Shown: in pieces, positions 6,692 through 8,089 of the stretch
How the letters are laid out: every line of letters starts with the position of its first letter
Numbering within the stretch: the first letter of the stretch is position 1
Source: Calditenuis sp032249575
Lineage (GTDB): Archaea > Thermoproteota > Nitrososphaeria_A > Caldarchaeales > Calditenuaceae
DNA length: 8,089 nt
Direction: 5' to 3'
NCBI GenBank assembly: GCA_032249575.1
Contig: JAVVHL010000056.1
Location: forward strand, 1-8,089
Position numbers and translations under genes: made by a program
The notes under the pieces: generated by a model
What the model saw: only the letters and a program-made list of their open reading frames with translations
Database searches by the model: none
What the model was told of the DNA's origin: nothing

Positions 6692-7678
6692 TTGGAGCTT
6701 AGGAGGGGAGTGAAGGGGACGGTGCTGGTGCTCGATGACGGCAGGTCGCTGACGCTCGACTCGGACGAGGAATCTCCGGTCGCTTGCGTCTCCCACGCCC
6801 ACATGGACCACCTCTCAGGCAGGAGCTCAAGCGTCGCGCTGATGACCGAAGAGACCAAACTGATCTTCTCGGTCCGTGGAGCGAGGTACGTGAACTACAG
6901 GCCCCTCAGGTTCGGCGAGAGCGTTGCGGCGCTGGGCGGATCGTTGCGGATCTCTGCCCGCTCTTCCGGTCACATGCTCGGCTCTGCTGCGTTCTCGATC
7001 GACGTCGACGGCCTCAGGCTCACCTACACCGGTGACATGAACACCTCACCCAGCGTCCTTCACGATCCGGCAGAGGTGGTCGAAGGGACCGATGTGCTGG
7101 TGATCGAGTCCACATACGGGTCACCCGTCTACAAGTTCGCCGAGAGGGAGGAGGTCTACTCTGAGATCGTCAGATGGGTCAGGGAGGTAATGGGTGAGGG
7201 GTCGGTCCCTGCCTTCAACGTCTACGCCGCAGGCAAGGCGCAGGAGCTGATAGCGCTCTTCAACCAGACGCTCGACGTGCCCGTCGTCGTGAGCAGGAAC
7301 GTCGGCAGGGTGGCGGAGGTCTACAGGAGGACGTATCCGTGGATGGAGTTCCTCGTCGAGGGGACCATGGACGCGGCCGAGGTCATCAGGGGAGGAGGGT
7401 TCGTCTACGTCGCTGATCGGAGGACGGTGTTGCCCTTGAGGACCAGATGGGCTGTCGCTACTGGATGGGCGCTCACGAGGCGCTTCCTTGGATACGACGC
7501 TGCCTTCCCCCTCAGCAGCCACGCTGACTTCTACGGCCTCCTCGAGTACGTGAAGGCCACCGGGCCCAGGCTTGTCGTCACGGTCTACGGTCATTCGGCG
7601 ACCTTCGCGAGGTTCCTCAACAGGATGGGATACAGGTCCGTCTCGCTCGACGAGAAGCCCGTGACTAGGTTGATCTAG
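6692..7678 (+). CDS. Short beta-CASP metallo-beta-lactamase nuclease (COG1236-like)
   Basis: The 328-residue product is a predicted Zn-dependent nuclease of the family of mRNA 3'-end processing factors and ligase-associated exonucleases. Metal motifs: HAHMDH (35-40), H94 in SSGHMLGS, D115 in TGDMN. Beta-CASP motifs: A as ESTYG with E139, and B as SSHAD with H277. At the motif C position, usually His-Gly in RNA-processing members, the protein has Tyr299-Gly300 followed by His301. It lacks the KH domains of archaeal CPSF-like proteins and has a compact beta-CASP insert, close in size to ligase-associated DNA exonucleases. DNA or RNA as substrate remains open. The TTG start is supported by GGGGTGA upstream and gives a full-length N-terminus. 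It is in an operon with the amidotransferase. I see no ligase or helicase nearby that would settle the role. Confidence 0.88.
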   Translation: MELRRGVKGTVLVLDDGRSLTLDSDEESPVACVSHAHMDHLSGRSSSVALMTEETKLIFSVRGARYVNYRPLRFGESVAALGGSLRISARSSGHMLGSAAFSIDVDGLRLTYTGDMNTSPSVLHDPAEVVEGTDVLVIESTYGSPVYKFAEREEVYSEIVRWVREVMGEGSVPAFNVYAAGKAQELIALFNQTLDVPVVVSRNVGRVAEVYRRTYPWMEFLVEGTMDAAEVIRGGGFVYVADRRTVLPLRTRWAVATGWALTRRFLGYDAAFPLSSHADFYGLLEYVKATGPRLVVTVYGHSATFARFLNRMGYRSVSLDEKPVTRLI

Positions 7679-7768
7679 TAAGGACTCCGCCCTGCATACG
7701 TGTCTTTGCTGCGGTCGATCGAACGGAATCGAGAAGAGGCGACACCGACTCTGAGCGTTCTTGCCGAT

Positions 7769-8089
7769 CTAGCTGATAGCTTTGAGCAGTTGCATGAGCT
7801 TGAGCGCGTCTTCCCTGTGCGCATCGAAGTTCACCTTAGTCAGGAAGTTGCGGTAGTAGTTCGCGTGAAGTCTCTCGACGCTAGCGAAGAGTCTGCCCAG
7901 CGGTTCCTTCAGCTCCTCAGACAACCTCTCGATGACCTCGGCGTAGTCCCTGTGCGAGTAGTGGCTCCAACCCCTCCTCTCTGCTATTGCGTTGATGAGC
8001 GCTGTGACAGCACCCCAATATTTCTCACCGGCCTGCGCCAAGTCTCCACTGGCGTAAAGCTCCTCGGCCTCTCGAAGGTACCTCTCGTG
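7769..8089 (-). CDS. PaREP1-family protein, partial (start beyond the window)
   Basis: The frame is open to the right edge, so the gene is cut and at least 106 residues are visible. A TTG at 8041 could be taken as a start, but the codons before it read ERYLREAEELYASGD. This continues smoothly into LAQAGEKYWGAVTAL, the typical N-terminal helical pattern of PaREP1 proteins. The true start is therefore probably outside the window. Later features are ERRGWSHYSHRDY, with a His-x-x-His-Arg cluster, and a C-terminal helix ending KLMQLLKAIS. PaREP1 proteins are small, all-helical, multi-copy proteins of thermophilic archaea with no established function; a HEPN-like fold has been suggested for such helical families. 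It converges with the nuclease gene, and the 90 bases between them (7679-7768) hold no clear terminator. Confidence 0.75.
   Translation of the reverse strand, partial: HERYLREAEELYASGDLAQAGEKYWGAVTALINAIAERRGWSHYSHRDYAEVIERLSEELKEPLGRLFASVERLHANYYRNFLTKVNFDAHREDALKLMQLLKAIS

Noticed and set aside
7121..7594. A 157-codon minus-strand frame opposite the nuclease gene
   Set aside because: The product is Asp, Pro and Arg-rich with no motifs, while the opposite strand encodes all metal-binding motifs of the nuclease.
7679..7768. Possible terminator between the nuclease and PaREP1 genes
   Set aside because: Only a short TGTCTTT and a 5-bp TCGAT/ATCGA pairing are present; there is no real T-tract on either strand.

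Overview
The window comes from an archaeal chromosome, most likely a GC-rich, thermophilic member of the Thermoproteota or a related deep lineage. The evidence is a tandem-AAA Cdc48/VAT ATPase, the archaeal pterin enzymes MptA and MptE, an archaeal-type asparaginyl-tRNA synthetase, a PaREP1-family protein, heavy use of AGG for arginine, and TTG starts. I cannot assign a genus from the sequence alone. The gene set looks like ordinary core and housekeeping content. I see no insertion sequence, CRISPR array, tRNA, rRNA or integration site.

Layout. Positions 1-133 are a non-coding leader with a strong potential hairpin and repeated GAGC-type words. A rightward pair follows: cdc48 (134-2338) and a 94-residue protein I cannot name (2383-2667). 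Next is a leftward block read from right to left: asnS (5728-4439), mptA (4363-3458) and mptE (3465-2671). The last two overlap by 8 bases. The small protein and mptE converge with only 3 bases between their stop codons.

A 69-base divergent intergenic region (5729-5797) separates asnS from a second rightward pair. It holds a perfect 9-bp inverted repeat at TATA-box distance from both genes. The second pair is a class II glutamine amidotransferase (5798-6682) and a short beta-CASP metallo-beta-lactamase nuclease (6692-7678), 9 bases apart, both starting with TTG. After a 90-base convergent gap, a PaREP1-family gene (7769-8089, leftward) runs off the right edge without its start.

How the genes work together. 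MptA opens GTP to make a cyclic dihydroneopterin phosphate. MptE later adds a diphosphate to 6-hydroxymethyl-dihydropterin, the step before joining to the aryl part of tetrahydromethanopterin or folate. The intermediate steps must be encoded elsewhere. Cdc48 serves protein unfolding and quality control, and AsnRS serves translation. The amidotransferase-nuclease pair has no obvious shared pathway. Together with the small protein after cdc48, it is the least explained part of the window. No clear new system is visible; the best leads are listed as findings.
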